DNA from: Oxytricha trifallax
Taxonomy: Eukaryota > Ciliophora > Spirotrichea > Sporadotrichida > Oxytrichidae
DNA length: 64,000 bases
Assembly (NCBI GenBank): GCA_000711775.1
Contig: ARYC01000640.1
Coordinates: 62,001 to 126,000, forward strand
Reading direction: 5' to 3'
A model generated the notes under the pieces. That model did no database searches. It worked only from the letters and a program-made list of their open reading frames with translations, and was not told the DNA's origin. A program made the translations under genes and the position numbers. Positions 1-8,983 of this stretch are shown piece after piece. Each line of letters opens with the position of its first letter. The stretch's first letter is position 1.

Positions 1-740
1 TGTAGAACTCAAATTATTCCTTAAGAAACGACACAATTTCTTTCTCTTCTTAACTCTTAGGACAAAATAGCATATCCATTAAACCCTTCATCATCCATGA
101 TGAATTAGACTCTCCAGGGTGCACTCTTGATGTTATAAATATCACCTACTTTTGGATCTAAGTTACTCCATGTGAGTTTTTAATTATTAAATCATCCAAT
201 CTCTGTGATGACTTCTTAGAGCTAATACTTTCAATCTTAGTTTTTGGAGGACTAGATTTCTTCGCTGATTCATCAATATGAATGTATTCACATTTATTAC
301 CAGCTAATGTATGGCAAAGTAGCATTCGTTTTTTACTATGTAAATTCAAGTAATCATTCAGCATTGTGTAAGTGTAGGGAATTGAATGAGCAAAATACAT
401 TTACTTTTTATTACATGGAAACTTAGGGTAGTCATTTTAGATTTTATTTAAAAATATGAATTATAGTATTAAATTAATATCTGAAAAGCATGTGAAATAT
501 GTAATGAAATTTATTTAATCCAGTAAATAATTAAATGATAAAACTTTTACCCCTAAAACTTATATGTGAAGCTCAAACTGTAATAGGGCTTATCATCTTC
601 CTAGATAAGTTAAATATGATAAAATTTAGTAATTACTCTTTCATATTGATTGTCTGAATAGTATATGTTTTCACCTGTCCTCATCCATTGAGAATTTGAT
701 TCATTAGTTGAAGAGTCCAACACCAATATTTTCATTCCAT
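1..740 (-). CDS. Cytosolic carboxypeptidase (CCP/Nna1-like, M14) gene, partial, with one IES
   Basis: Read with the ciliate code, the minus strand gives the conserved region of cytosolic carboxypeptidases, the zinc enzymes that remove C-terminal glutamates (for example from tubulin). The N-terminal part holds a GMK...W.R.G..I.YY segment like the N-domain of the family. Then come YFAHSIPYTYT (family: YFAHCYPYTY) and the active-site block ITSRVHPGESNSSWMMKG, in which HPGE supplies the zinc-binding His and Glu. The frame runs out of the window at base 1, so the C-terminal catalytic part is missing here. The 5' end stops at the transposon boundary near 741, so the N-terminal part must lie elsewhere. 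A 137-bp IES splits the frame, and its removal joins SFTYKF to PCNKKQ exactly as the family alignment expects. All Trp codons here are TGG. Identification is strong; substrate is not shown. Confidence 0.87.
419..561. other. Internal eliminated segment in the carboxypeptidase gene
   Basis: The 6-bp direct repeat AAACTT (AAGTTT on the coding strand) occurs at 419-424 and 556-561. Removing one copy plus the 131 bp between (137 bp) restores an uninterrupted carboxypeptidase frame. The interior is AT-rich and does not resemble the family. This is what a pointer-flanked IES looks like. An intron is less likely, because a repeat rather than GT-AG borders the break. Confidence 0.85.
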
Positions 741-743
741 ATT

Positions 744-851
744 CAAAACCCCAAAACCCCTGAAGTTGTTTGATTGAGTTTTTGATTGATAAAAGTAGAC
801 TATTAACGCATGCTTTATTAGGGTTTTAATAGGGTTTATGTAGGGGTTTAA
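744..851. repeat. TBE copy A left terminal inverted repeat
   Basis: About 108 bp, starting with two C4A4 units and continuing TGAAGTTGTTTGATTGAG. It matches the reverse complement of 4781-4886 almost throughout, and of 7651-7757. The telomere-like units are best preserved at this end. Confidence 0.9.
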
Positions 852-881
852 TGTTTAAATATTAGTAATTTAAGTGAGTAT

Positions 882-1929
882 ATGCGAGGTTTGGGGTCAG
901 TTTATGACAGTGAGTATATAGATTTATTGTTTAAGTTGCGTTATGGATGTGATGATTATAGTGATCAACTCAGACCTATTCTAAATTACACATCTATTGC
1001 AAGACTGCTCCATAAATCTCCTGCTACTGTTAGGTCACACTGTCTATTAGCATTGAATTTAAAGAGATAGCATCTTAATTCTAAGCCTAAAAGACCTTTA
1101 AAATTCTAGTAGCATCATATCGATTATCTTATCAATGATAAGACTCTTAAATACTGGGCTCATTTCTCTCTGGCATAGAGGGCTGTGATGTTTCATCGTT
1201 AATTTCCTGAGCTACACATCTCTGCATAATCCATAGCTAATATCTATAAAAAGAATGGTATATCTTACAAGACTGTCAACCGCATTAAGAGAGTGATCGA
1301 CTTTAATGTTCCATTTTATAAGGATAATTTAAATTATATATTCGATTAAATGCAGAGGGCTTAAGAGCATAATATAAAGTTCATACATGCTGATGAGGCA
1401 GTATTCACGTTTAATACCTTCATATCGAGGTCTTGGTATAAGAGGTACAGCAACATAGAAGTTTATGATTAAAAGGTTAAGGTATAAACTCATGCAATCC
1501 TTGGTGGAATCAGTGAAGATAGTGGGCTTGACACTTATGTTATCACCCTCGTTCTATTAAGACTGAGTAATATATTAAATTTTTGCAATAGCTCAAAGAT
1601 AAGTATGCTGACTAAGAGATCATCCTGTTTGTTGATAACTTATCAGTTCATAAAACTAAAGACTTAAGGAGAGAATATGAAAGGCTAAACATAACACCTG
1701 TATTTAATGTTCCTTATAACCCTCAGTTCAATGGAATTGAACTATATTGGGGCCTATTAAAAGGCCACTACAAGAAACTTCTGCTCTATCATTTGATGCA
1801 CGATCTGAAGATAGATACAGTAGATTTTATTTAAAGTGCTGCTAAAAGAGTCAGCGATGATAAAGCAAAAGTGTGCGCAAGAGAAGGAAGATTTTGTGTT
1901 ATAAATAAGTATTAGACTTAAACGAATGA
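882..1929 (+). pseudogene. TBE 42-kDa DDE transposase, copy A (frameshifted)
   Basis: This is the Tc1/IS630-type transposase of the element, which cuts and joins its ends. Starting MRGLGSVYDSEY, it has an N-terminal helix-turn-helix region and the acidic triad in HADEAVFTF, LFVDNLSVHKT and YNPQFNGIELYW. The two later acids are 34 residues apart (DD34E). Compared with copy B (6576-7625), a C is missing near 1542 and a T near 1903, so the frame breaks twice. Glutamine is often written TAA or TAG. The stop lies 6 bp from the stop of the convergent gene at 1936. Confidence 0.88.
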
Positions 1930-1935
1930 ATAAGT

Positions 1936-2717
1936 TCACATATTAAATTTACCCGTAAAGGGATTTGGCTTCTCTTCTTTTCTTCCTCATAAGGCTTGCT
2001 TGGGCCTAGGTTTCTTCTCTTAGTGCCAGCCCCTGCATCTATGTTAATCTCGTCTGGCCTTTAGAAATCTTTGAAGAGTCTCTTACTAAATTCATGCTTT
2101 ACTTAAGACTTTCTCTCTCTGTTTAATTGCTGCGCTCTTTCATCAAGTAAATAGCAGTACCAGGTTTTTCTATAAAGTTAGAAGTCTATGCTTACTTGAG
2201 ATGAATGGAGGCTGCAGTTCCTACAGCCACGAGTCACTGATTTTGATTCCCTGCTTCTCTTTCTCTTCAGGAGAGATGCTGTAGCGTTTCTTGTGAGCTT
2301 CTTAATTACTTCACTTAAGTACTCTGGTTAAGAGTTCCAAGAACTCCAAAGAAGAAGTTTCTCTCTGGTAACTTATTTGAGAGTTGTAACTTTGATGGTA
2401 GGTACAGAGCAACATCTGGATCACTCATAGCATCATCATACAGGTTTGTCAATGAGATTTCAGGGTAGTTAGGTATCTCAATCATCTTTATTTCATTGGT
2501 CTTATAAGCTTTTTTCTCTTCACTTAGCAATGCTTTTAAGAATGATATTTTTGTTCCTTCCTGAGTTGGCAAGAACAATCCAACTATGGTTAATCTATTA
2601 TTATTTGATAAAAGCTTACCTTACTATACCAAATATCTATAGGTCCTCCTTACTTCGAAATTTTCCTATTAATTCTTGAGATTGTATTCTCTTCATTGCA
2701 TCATTCACAGACTCCAT
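1936..2717 (-). pseudogene. TBE '22-kDa' gene, copy A
   Basis: This is the second TBE gene; its function is not known. It matches 5777-6569 of copy B. The start MESVNDAMKR is at 2717, followed by a 36-nt intron (2584-2619, GT-AG). The main exon holds PTQEGTKISFLKALLSEEKK and ELPERNFFFG-like sequence. A 26-nt GT-AG intron further on is suggested by copy B, and the last exon is rich in Lys, Arg and Glu and ends GKFNM. Single-base differences from copy B break the frame in the first and last exons. With both introns removed the family protein would be about 245 residues, somewhat longer than the name '22-kDa' implies. Confidence 0.75.
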
Positions 2718-3281
2718 CTTGCTTCCACTTTCTATAAATGTTTATGAAATTTAAAATTATGGATATCCATTCTAAACTTACTAAAATTTTACTACTAAAT
2801 AGAGAGATCCAACTGGAGGTCAACATGAAAAAGATAGTAAGAGAAAGATGGAAAAACTTTCTCCAAGTTTCAAAGTTTGACTTCCATTTTTATCAAACTT
2901 TCTCCATTAAATTGCTCCTAATAATAATTAATTTAATTAGGTGGTGCTCTAATTTATTTAAAACATAATTAGGTGGTTATATTAAAGTTCAAAACCGTAT
3001 TAGGAGGTACATTAAAAAAAATAAATTTTAAAACCACCCCTCCTAAATTTACAAGAACACCTTTAGGAGCACCACCTAACTTCACAAAACACATTTAGGT
3101 GAATTTTAATGAATAAAATGGATGAATTAGTATATAAATTATCACTAAATCTAAGAAATATAAAACTAATGTCTCGTACTCTGCTCTCATTAAACCTCTC
3201 TAAACCTTTGAGAATATGCTCTTACTCTTGTATAAAGGTAGAATTTAAATAGCTTGTATAATTATTAATAGTATTTATAAA
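2718..3281. other. TBE copy A divergent intergenic region
   Basis: These 560 bp lie between the starts of the 22-kDa gene (-) and the 57-kDa gene (+), and so should hold both promoters. A short imperfect hairpin is visible: AGGTGGTGCTC near 2940 pairs with GAGCACCACCTAA near 3068. A 76-codon open frame at 2738-2968 is also open in copy B (5541-5756). It may only reflect recent common origin, and I do not call it a gene. Confidence 0.6.
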
Positions 3282-4728
3282 ATGAGCGGTAACTTACTTA
3301 GAAAAGCGGCATTGCTTGGCATAAGCCAGCAAAAACTTTCTTTCATGAATCAAAAGAAAATTGAGACTTGCGATGCCTCTACCTAGTACGAACCTGAAAT
3401 TTTCTAACTTTAGGTATCAAACTTTGAATAGCAATTCAGTTGTTAAATAGAAATGCAGAGCTAAGAAATTTAATGCGAAAGTCCAATGAAAATGGTTGAA
3501 GAGGAAGAAGAGAAAAAAGAAATAAAAGCATTACATTTATGTGAAGAATGTGAGAAGAACTTCACTTATAATCTGCTCTTAAGCGTCATATCTTAGAGCA
3601 GCACTCTAACAAGCCCAAGCTCTATCTTAAGCATGATAAGATAGATGGAAAATATTTCTGCCCTTACTGCAATAAGTAATACAATCATTCAAGGGATCTA
3701 AAAGTTCATCTATAAAACCATCATGGCAAGAAGTTCGAAGTAATAGATCCAGAGACTGGTGAAGTCTTCCTTTAAAAAAGAAAGCCAAGAGACCCTTTAG
3801 AAACTTTGGAAAAAAGAGTAAAGAAAGAAAATAAACTTATTAAAGCAGTAAGAAACCTCCCAGCCTAAGAGATAGTAAAAATCACTCTTAAGATGCATGC
3901 ACTAAAACTTCCAATATTGAATATAATTGACCTTAAAGAGTGTAAAGAAAGTTATCTTATCCTTGAGGATAAATTTGAGAAGAAAGTCATAACAGATAAG
4001 TAGTTCGCATACAAGATATATCCGTTCAATTACTTCAAATGCGATGACAAGTATCAAATGGAGTTCGTAAATGAATACCAAGCACTTACGAAGTCAAGAG
4101 ATAGACAGTGCAGATTTATAATAAAGCTCGATGCTATTCTGCTTGCTCAAGAACATGTAGCTTTTCGTCTTCCTCTATACTAAATGACATTAAGAGACTA
4201 CATTAAAGATTAAAGGATACCAAAGTAGTTACCTCTTATTCTTACAAATGTTAGCAAAGGCATTGATGAGCTGCACACTCTTGGATATGTTCATAGAGAT
4301 TTGAAGCCTGAGAATATAATGCTTGACTTTTCACCTCTCAGAGTAGTAATAATAGATTTCAATAGATCTTAGAGAGTTGAAGCCTCAGGACTTGGCAACG
4401 TCTATGGTACTCCTGGATACTTTCCGGAAAGAGAGGACTGGAGAGATGGTGATATTAAATGGGATATATGGGCTCTAGCAGCAATAATTTTTGAAAGCGA
4501 TATGACAAGAAATGTTTACTATAGCTGCAAAAGAGAGAAAGATTCAAGCAGAGAATACAGCAATATCTAGACTAGAATAAAATAAAAGGTAAAATGAAAG
4601 ATATGGCTGAATAGATAATTATAAAACCTAATCACAGAGCTGACTATACAATAGACTAAATTGTAAGTTGGATAGGAGAAATAAAGTTTAGAAAGCTGCC
4701 TCATGATGCCAAACTACTGTTTGAGTGA
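3282..4728 (+). pseudogene. TBE 57-kDa zinc-finger/protein-kinase-like gene, copy A
   Basis: About 482 codons, the size expected for the TBE 57-kDa protein. The N-terminal third holds two C2H2 zinc fingers (LHLCEECEKNF...H..H and YFCPYCNKQY...H...H). The C-terminal half is a protein-kinase fold with LGYVHRDLKPENIML (catalytic loop), IIDFNRS in the position of DFG, YGTPGYFPERED (APE region) and KWDIWALAAIIFE. DFN in place of DFG leaves the metal-binding Asp but is unusual. Relative to copy B, an A is missing near 3572 inside the first finger. A second break near 4585 separates the last 45 codons. The TGA is at 4726-4728. Confidence 0.85.
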
Positions 4729-4780
4729 ATAATAAAAATATAACACTTGCATAACACACAAATTTAAATAACTTTATAAC

Positions 4781-4886
4781 CCTAAACCCCTAAATAAACC
4801 CTATTAAAACCCTAATAAAGCATGCGTTAATAGTCTACTTTCATCAATCAAAAACTCAATCAAACTACTTCAGGTTTGGGCTTTTG
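4781..4886. repeat. TBE copy A right terminal inverted repeat
   Basis: Reverse complement of 744-851. The telomere-like units are degraded here (GGTTTGGGCTTTTG instead of GGGGTTTTGGGGTTTTG). It is followed directly by AAT and then by the inside of copy B's 57-kDa gene. Confidence 0.88.
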
Positions 4887-4889
4887 AAT

Positions 4890-5211
4890 GCTGCTCTAAG
4901 ATATGACGCTTAAGAGCAGATTTATAAGTGAAGTTCTTCTCACACTCCTCACATAAATGTAATGCTTTTATTTCTTTTTTCTCTTCCTCCTCTTCAACCA
5001 TTTTCATTGGAACTTCGCATTAAATTTCTTAGCTCTGCATTTCTATTTAACAACTGAATTGCTATTCAAAGTCTGATACCTAAAGTTAAAAAATTTCAGG
5101 TTCGTACTAGGTAGAGGCATCGCAAGTCTCAATTTTCTTTTGATTCATGAAAGAAAGTTTTTGCTGGCTAATGCCAAGCAATGCCGCTTTTCTAAGTAAG
5201 TTACCGCTCAT
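4890..5211 (-). pseudogene. TBE 57-kDa gene fragment, copy B
   Basis: The start MSGNLLRKAALLGISQ (ATG at 5211) matches copy A at 3282. The frame runs into the first C2H2 finger (CEECEKNFTYKSALKRH) and is then replaced by copy A's terminal repeat. The fingers are incomplete and the kinase domain is absent. Here the codons around TYKSAL are intact, which shows that copy A lost one A. Confidence 0.85.
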
Positions 5212-5776
5212 TTTATAAATACTATTAATAATTATACAAGCTATTTAAATTCTACCTTTATACAAGAGTAAGAGCATATTCTCAAAGGTTTAGAGAGGTT
5301 TAATGAGAACAGAGTACGAGACATTAGTTTTATATTTCTTAGATTTAGTGATAATTTATAAACTAATTCATCCATTTTATTCATTAAAATGCACCTAAAT
5401 GTGTTTTGTGAAGTTAGGTGGTGCTCCTAAAGCTGTTCTTGTAAATTTAGGAGGGGAGATTTTAAAATTTAATTTTTTTAATGTACCTCCTAATACGGTT
5501 TTGAACTTTAATATAACCACCTAATTAAGTTTTAAATAAATTAGGAGCACCACCTAATTAAATTAATTATTATTAGGAGCAATTTAATGGAGAAAGTTTG
5601 ATAAAAATGGAAGTCAAACTTTGAAACTTGGAGAAAGTTCTTCCATCTTTCTCTTACTATCTTATTCAGGTTGACCTCCAGTTGGATCTCTCTATTTAGT
5701 AGTAAAATTTTAGTAAGTTTAGAATGGATATCCATAATTTTAAATTTCATAAACATTTATAGAAAGTGGAAGCAAG

Positions 5777-6569
5777 ATGGAGTCTATGAATGATGCAATG
5801 AAGAGAATACAATCTCAAGAATTGATAGGAGAAATTTCGAAGTAAGGGAGGACCTCTATAGATATTTGGTATAGCAAGGTAAGCTTTTATCAAATACTAA
5901 TATATTAACCATAGGTGGATTGTTCTTGCCAACTCAGGAAGGAACAAAAATATCATTCTTAAAAGCCTTACTAAGTGAAGAGAAAAAAGCTTTTAAGACC
6001 AATGAAATAAAGATGATTGAGATACCTAACTACCCTGAAATCTCAGTGACAAATCTCTATGATGATGCGATGAGTGATCCAGATGTTGCTCTGTACCTAC
6101 CATCAAAGTTACAACTCTCAAATAAGTTACCAGAGAGAAACTTCTTCTTTGGAGTTCTTGGAACTCTTAAACCAGAGTACTTAAGTGAAGTAATTTAAGA
6201 AGCTCATAAGAAACGCTACAGCATCTCTCCTGAAGAGAAAGAGAAGCAGGGAATCAAAATCAGTGACTCATGGCTGTAGGAACTGCAGAAGCATCCATTC
6301 ATCTCAAGTAAGCATAGACTTCTAACTTTATAGAAAAACCTGGTACTGCTATATATTTGATGAAAGAGCGCAGCAAATTAAACAGAGAGAGAAAGTCTCA
6401 AGTAAAGCATGAATTGAGTAAGAGACTCTTCAAAGATTTATAAAAGCCAGAAGAGATGAACATAGATGCAGGAGCTGGCACTAAGAGAAGAAACATGGGC
6501 CCAAGCAAGCCTTAAGAGGAAGAAAAGAAAGAGAAGCCAAATCCCTTTACGGGCAAATTTAATATGTGA
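5777..6569 (+). CDS. TBE '22-kDa' gene, copy B (three exons)
   Basis: Exon 1 runs from 5777 to 5878 (MESMNDAMKR), followed by a 36-nt intron at 5879-5914 (GTAAGC...ATAG). Exon 2 is 5915-6307, followed by a 26-nt intron at 6308-6333 (GTAAGC...ATAG). Exon 3 is 6334-6569, rich in Lys, Arg and Glu. With both introns removed, exons 2 and 3 read through to TGA at 6567-6569. Exon 1 differs by small insertions from copy A and does not join cleanly in phase, so it may be damaged. Without the second intron the frame would stop at 6358-6360, closer to the published '22-kDa' size. The gene is convergent with the transposase, the stops being 6 bp apart. No domain recognised. Confidence 0.72.
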
Positions 6570-6575
6570 ACTTAT

Positions 6576-7625
6576 TCATTCGTTTAAATCTAAAACTTAT
6601 TTATAAACACAAAATCTCCCTTCTCTTGCGCATACTTTTGCTTTATCATCGCTGACTCTTTTAGCAGCACTCTTAATAAAATCTACTGTATCTATCTTCA
6701 GATCGTGTATCAGATGATAGAGCAGAAGTTTCTTGTAGTGGCCTTTTAATAGGCCCCAATATAGTTCAATTCCATTGAATTGAGGGCTATAAGGAACATT
6801 AAATACAGGTGTTATGTTTAGCCTTTCATATTCTCTCCTTGAGTCTTTAGTTTTATGAACTGATAAGTTATCAACAAACAGGATAATTTCTTATTCAGCA
6901 TACTTATCTCTTAGCTATTGCAAAAATTTAATATATTATTCAGTCTTAATAGAGCGAGGGTGGATAACATAAGTCTCAAGCCCACTATCTTCACTGATTC
7001 CACCAAGGATTGCATGAGTTTATACCTTAACCTTTTGATCATAAACTTCTATGTTGCTGTACCTCTTATACCATGACCTCGATATGAAGGTATTAAACGT
7101 GAATACTGCCTCATCAGCATGTATGAACTTTATATTATGCTCTTAAGCCCTCTGCATTTAATCGAATATATAATTTAAATTAGTCTTATAAAATGGAAGA
7201 TTAAAGTCGATCACTCTCTTAATGCGATTGACTGTCTTGTAAGATATACCATTCTTTTTATAGATATTAGCTATGGATTATGCAGAGATGTGTAGCTCAG
7301 GAAATTGGCGATGAAACATCACAGCCCTCTAGGCCAGAGAGAAATGAGCCCAGTATTTTAGAGTCTTATCATTAATAAGATAATCGATATGATGCTACTA
7401 GAATTTTAAAGGTCTTTTAGGCTTAGAATTAAGATGCTATCTCTTTAAATTCAATGCTAATAGACAGTGTGACCTAACAGTAGCAGGAGATTTATGGAGC
7501 AGTCTTGCAATAGATGTGTAATTTAGAATAGGTCTGAGTTGATCACTATAATCATTACATCCATAACGCAACTTAAACAATAAATCTATATATTCACTGT
7601 CATAAACTGATCCCAAACCTCGCAT
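6576..7625 (-). CDS. TBE 42-kDa DDE transposase, copy B (open)
   Basis: An uninterrupted 349-codon frame from MRGLGSVYDSEY (7625) to TGA at 6576-6578 fits the 42-kDa TBE transposase. An N-terminal helix-turn-helix (YTSIARLLHKSPATVRSH) is followed by the catalytic Asp in HADEAVFTF. The second Asp is in LFVDNLSVHKT and the Glu in YSPQFNGIELYWG, 34 residues later (DD34E, Tc1/IS630/mariner superfamily). Work in Oxytricha has implicated TBE transposases in developmental genome rearrangement. Whether this copy is used cannot be told from sequence. It ends 6 bp from the convergent 22-kDa gene. Confidence 0.9.
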
Positions 7626-7650
7626 ATGCTCACTTAAATTACTGATATTT

Positions 7651-7757
7651 AAACCATTAACCCCTATATAAACCCTATTAAAACCCTAATAAAGCATGCG
7701 TTAATAGTCTACTTTCATCAATCAAAAACTCAATCAAACAACTTCAGGGGTTTTTTG
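7651..7757. repeat. TBE copy B terminal inverted repeat
   Basis: Reverse complement of the 744-851 repeat. The G4T4 part is shortened to GGGGTTTTTTG, and ATT follows directly. Confidence 0.88.
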
Positions 7758-7760
7758 ATT

Positions 7761-8670
7761 CCAAATCCATCTTAATTGCTAGCAGGAAATCCAAACTTAA
7801 TGAGCGGCTAAAATGTTATCTCTAACAACAAAAAGAAAACGAATTAAGGTCTCAAAAATCTTTAACTTGGTGATTAAGGCAACTAAATAATTCAGGCTTT
7901 GAACACAAAAGTCATGGTGAGTAATTTCCCAGTAAATCACTCTAAGGAGAGTATACACAAAATCTGTGAAGTGTTTGGAAAAGTCAAAAATGTAGACTTG
8001 CTTAAAGATATCACCACTGGCGAGTTCAAAGGTTAAGTTAATGTTGAATTTGAAGATGAACTCGAGGCTAAAAAAGGTTATACTGGTTTGATGGGATTCA
8101 AAATTGATGAGAAGGTATTATTTGTCAAAAGATTGACAACAATCAGTGCTCCAACCACCTAAATTGAGGGAGAAGTTTTTAAGAACCTCATTGAAGATAA
8201 ACCAACTGAATTAAAACCCTTTTTAATTACAAATAAGTCTTTCATTTAGTTCATGCTTATTTTTTTATAATATAAATTATTATATAATTATATACTCTTG
8301 AATATAGTTATAGAAATGAGTTTTAAAATGTTTGATGTTGAAGAATTGCATAATATTAGAAGAAATGACTGAAAGAGATGATTACAAAGATTTAGAAATA
8401 GCAGTTGAAGAAGAAATGAGTAGATATGGAAAAGTTGTGAAAGTACACTGCCCTAGACCGCCCATCTTCGGTGACCCATATTCAGTTCCTGGCGTTGGAA
8501 AAGTTTATGTCAGATTCTAGACAGAAGAAGATTCAGAAAAAGCTAAACATGTAAGTTTTATAAACAATTAACTAATTATTTAGGGTATATACAAGAGAAG
8601 ACTTAATGGAAGAGCAGTAGATCCAGTTTATTACTCAGTCGAGAAATTCAATAAAGCATTATATGACTGA
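7761..8670 (+). CDS. U2AF large subunit-like splicing factor, with IES and intron
   Basis: U2AF65 binds the polypyrimidine tract during 3' splice-site recognition in the nucleus. The first segment (codons from ATG 7801 or upstream) holds an RRM like U2AF RRM2: VMVSNFPVN, FGKVKNVDLLKD..TGEFKG, GLMGFKIDEKVLFVKR. After the IES (8217-8328) comes the C-terminal U2AF-homology RRM: LMLKNCIILEEM, YGKVVKVHCPRPP, VPGVGKVYVRF, KRRLNGRAVDPVYYS. A 33-nt GT-AG intron lies at 8551-8583 and TGA at 8668-8670. The frame is also open from 7761 to the ATG, directly against the TBE end. RRM1 and the RS domain are absent, so the 5' part may lie in another germline segment, or this may be a short paralogue. Family assignment is strong. 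Confidence 0.86.
8211..8328. other. Internal eliminated segment in the U2AF-like gene
   Basis: The pointer TTAAAA is at 8211-8216 and 8323-8328. Removing 112 bp joins PTELK to CLMLKNC in frame, as in U2AF proteins. The interior is AT-rich without coding character. Confidence 0.85.
8551..8583 (+). other. Intron in the U2AF-like gene
   Basis: 33 nt from GTAAGTTTT to ATTTAG. Its removal joins EDSEKAKH to GIYKRRLNG in frame, at the position where U2AF proteins continue into the last helix of the C-terminal RRM. Confidence 0.85.
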
Positions 8671-8983
8671 ATTAAAAGTTAATTAAATTCTAAATGTTTC
8701 ATCTGTAAAATTTTGAATGAAGTTAGATTTTTTAGTATCAAGAATTGAAAACAAATAATATTCACAGGTTTTTAATCAAAGACTATGTAGCTCCAGATTA
8801 TCTTTATTTTTTGTAATTTATGCTTTCGCTAAGTTATATCTATTTAAAAATTCTGGGACTTATGTAACTCTATGACGGCGATACTTAATTCTCAATATTA
8901 AGTGCAGGAATAATGAACTAAGTAATAATAAATTAAACTTTTTCCTTGGAGTTACTGGCTGGGTAACACTTAGACTTTTCAAT
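8671..8983. other. Intergenic region between convergent genes
   Basis: The U2AF-like gene (+) and the scrambled gene (-) both end here. The region holds presumed 3' untranslated DNA of both. I see no further gene. Confidence 0.6.

Larger units (their letters stand above)
744..4886 (+). mobile_element. Telomere-bearing element (TBE), full-length copy A
   Basis: A 4143-bp element starts with CAAAACCCCAAAACCCC, the C4A4 telomere-like terminus of Oxytricha TBEs, and ends with an inverted copy of the terminal repeat. It holds the three genes known for the family in the usual arrangement: a 42-kDa transposase (+), a convergent '22-kDa' gene (-) and a 57-kDa zinc-finger/kinase gene (+). The left flank is ATT (741-743), fitting the ANT target of TBEs. 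The right flank is AAT followed by the interior of a second, inverted TBE. All three genes contain at least one frame break, so this copy is probably not autonomous. It is a plain DNA transposon of the Tc1/IS630 type. Confidence 0.93.
4887..7757 (-). mobile_element. Truncated, inverted TBE copy B
   Basis: A 2.87-kb TBE lies in the opposite orientation to copy A. From the right end inward it has a terminal repeat (7651-7757), transposase (-), 22-kDa gene (+) and the first 107 codons or so of the 57-kDa gene (-). It is cut at 4890, inside the first zinc finger, where copy A's right end begins. The right end has a shortened telomere-like part (GGGGTTTTTTG) and abuts ATT (7758-7760), matching the ATT left of copy A at 741-743. 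The two copies therefore behave as one unit with one target duplication. Confidence 0.92.

Noticed and set aside
2738-2968. 76-codon frame, open in both TBE copies
   Set aside because: It lies in the divergent promoter region, is short, and the copies are too alike for its openness to mean selection.
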